Source: Gemmatimonadota bacterium
GTDB taxonomy: Bacteria > Gemmatimonadota > Gemmatimonadetes > Gemmatimonadales > Gemmatimonadaceae
NCBI GenBank assembly: GCA_014192065.1
Contig: BJHH01000002.1
Span: forward strand, 310,001-374,000
Direction: 5' to 3'
Length of the DNA stretch: 64,000 bases
In this document: piece after piece, positions 63,278-64,000 of the stretch
How positions within the stretch are numbered: the first letter of the stretch is position 1
How the letters are laid out: every line of letters begins with the position of its first letter
Program-made: the position numbers and the translations under genes
The notes under the pieces: model-generated
What the model saw: only the letters and a program-made list of their open reading frames with translations
The model's database searches: none
What the model was told of the DNA's origin: nothing

Positions 63278-64000
63278 ATGCTCCGATTGCTGATTGTTGC
63301 CTCCGCCGTATGCGTGCTCAGCGCCTCGCCCGAGGCGCGCGCGCAGGCCGGACGCGACCAGTCGTCCGCCGCGTCGGTCTCACCCAATGGCAAACAGCTC
63401 GGCTACCTGTGCGACCGCGGCGACGGCTCGCAGGTCTGTGTCAGCAACGTAGACGGCTCGCAGGAACTGCAACTCACCCAGGGTCCTATTCCCTACGGCC
63501 GCCCGCGCTGGAACCGGGACGGATTGCGCCTCAACTACGCAGTGTTCGAGAATGGTGTGTCGCTGTTGTTTGAGAGTGCACCGGACGGCGGTCAGTCAGT
63601 TCGTGTGGCGACGGTGCCAGGCCGGAACCCAATCCTGCTGCCCGATCCCAAGAGCGTACTTTTTTCGACGCCCGATGGGCTCACCATGCAGATCATGGTC
63701 TCGTACCGTGACGGCTCGAACGCCAAGCGCATTTCGGACGGCGTCGGCGCGATTTCCAACGCCGTGATTTCGCCGGACGGCAAGCAGGTCGCGTTCACGC
63801 GGAACGTGCGCCCGGCCCCGCTCTCTGTCTGGGTAATGAACATCGACGGCACCAGCGCGCGTCAGGTGACCCGGTTTTCAGCAGGGGACGGCGGCCCCCA
63901 GTTCCCCGCCTGGTCGCCTGACGGAAGACAGCTGGCCGTGCAATCCGCCGTACGGAGTCCGCGCGACACCACGAAGTTTATCGGCCACATCTGGGTCGTC
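63278..64000 (+). CDS. TolB/PD40-type beta-propeller protein, start (runs off window edge)
   Basis: 241 codons from ATG 63278 to the window end without a stop. Signal peptide ending EARAQ. Repeated WD40-like PD40 segments: SVSPNGKQLGY, VSNVDGSQELQLTQ, RWNRDGLRLNY, VISPDGKQVAFTRN, WVMNIDGTSARQVT and WSPDGRQLAV. The truncated C-terminus decides between a TolB-like protein, a further S9 peptidase and an amidohydrolase fusion. Confidence 0.85.
   Translation, partial: MLRLLIVASAVCVLSASPEARAQAGRDQSSAASVSPNGKQLGYLCDRGDGSQVCVSNVDGSQELQLTQGPIPYGRPRWNRDGLRLNYAVFENGVSLLFESAPDGGQSVRVATVPGRNPILLPDPKSVLFSTPDGLTMQIMVSYRDGSNAKRISDGVGAISNAVISPDGKQVAFTRNVRPAPLSVWVMNIDGTSARQVTRFSAGDGGPQFPAWSPDGRQLAVQSAVRSPRDTTKFIGHIWVV

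Overview
The window is GC-rich, densely packed bacterial DNA. Many secreted or lipid-anchored hydrolases, a SusC/SusD pair, beta-propeller proteins and Gly/Arg-rich exported proteins suggest a soil-type Gemmatimonadota member. That is an inference from gene content; no 16S rRNA gene is present.

Layout. 1-3.8 kb: a SusC/SusD outer-membrane uptake pair (SusD runs off the left edge). 4.0-9.8 kb: a translationally coupled paaG-paaH-paaI-paaJ-paaZ operon for the lower phenylacetyl-CoA pathway, without the ring epoxidase or CoA ligase. 9.9-13.2 kb: a cupin, a lipoprotein propeller, a peptidyl-alpha-hydroxyglycine lyase (PAL)-like propeller, tRNA-Arg and a metallo-beta-lactamase-fold protein. 13.4-26.6 kb: an S9 peptidase; a leftward operon (MBL-fold protein, lipid-anchored RidA, M1 peptidase, enolase-superfamily dehydratase, YHYH lipoprotein, EF-hand protein); an FG-GAP propeller coupled to an M28 peptidase; and a large secreted protein with a 16-Gly tract. 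26.6-27.2 kb: a scar with an IS3-family left end abutting the tail of a PIN-domain gene. 27.2-44.1 kb: amidase, penicillin-acylase-type S45 hydrolase, PQQ dehydrogenase, three D-aminoacylase paralogues, a DUF5117-type metalloprotease, an amidohydrolase and a threonine dehydratase. 44.3-49.3 kb: a cytochrome c/PHM-like copper monooxygenase, a companion secreted protein, a Spy/LTXXQ-like protein, pirin and a spermidine-synthase-like protein. 49.4-64 kb: M28 and S9 peptidases flanking an anomalous tRNA and an HTH relic, then MOSC, UPF0182, PEBP-like, DUF1028, creatininase-like, TPR and D-2-hydroxyacid dehydrogenase genes and the start of a TolB-like propeller.

The gene set fits a scavenger that degrades peptides and N-acyl amino acids outside the cytoplasm and feeds the products into amino-acid and CoA-thioester catabolism. 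The observations most worth following are: a class II, leucine-like tRNA with a GUG (His) anticodon at 51.3 kb; near-universal Gln at the predicted +1 position of signal peptidase I substrates; co-occurrence of PHM-like and PAL-like proteins with their metal ligands intact; Gly/Arg-rich mature N-termini on unrelated exported proteins; and D-aminoacylase paralogues that have lost different parts of the metal site.
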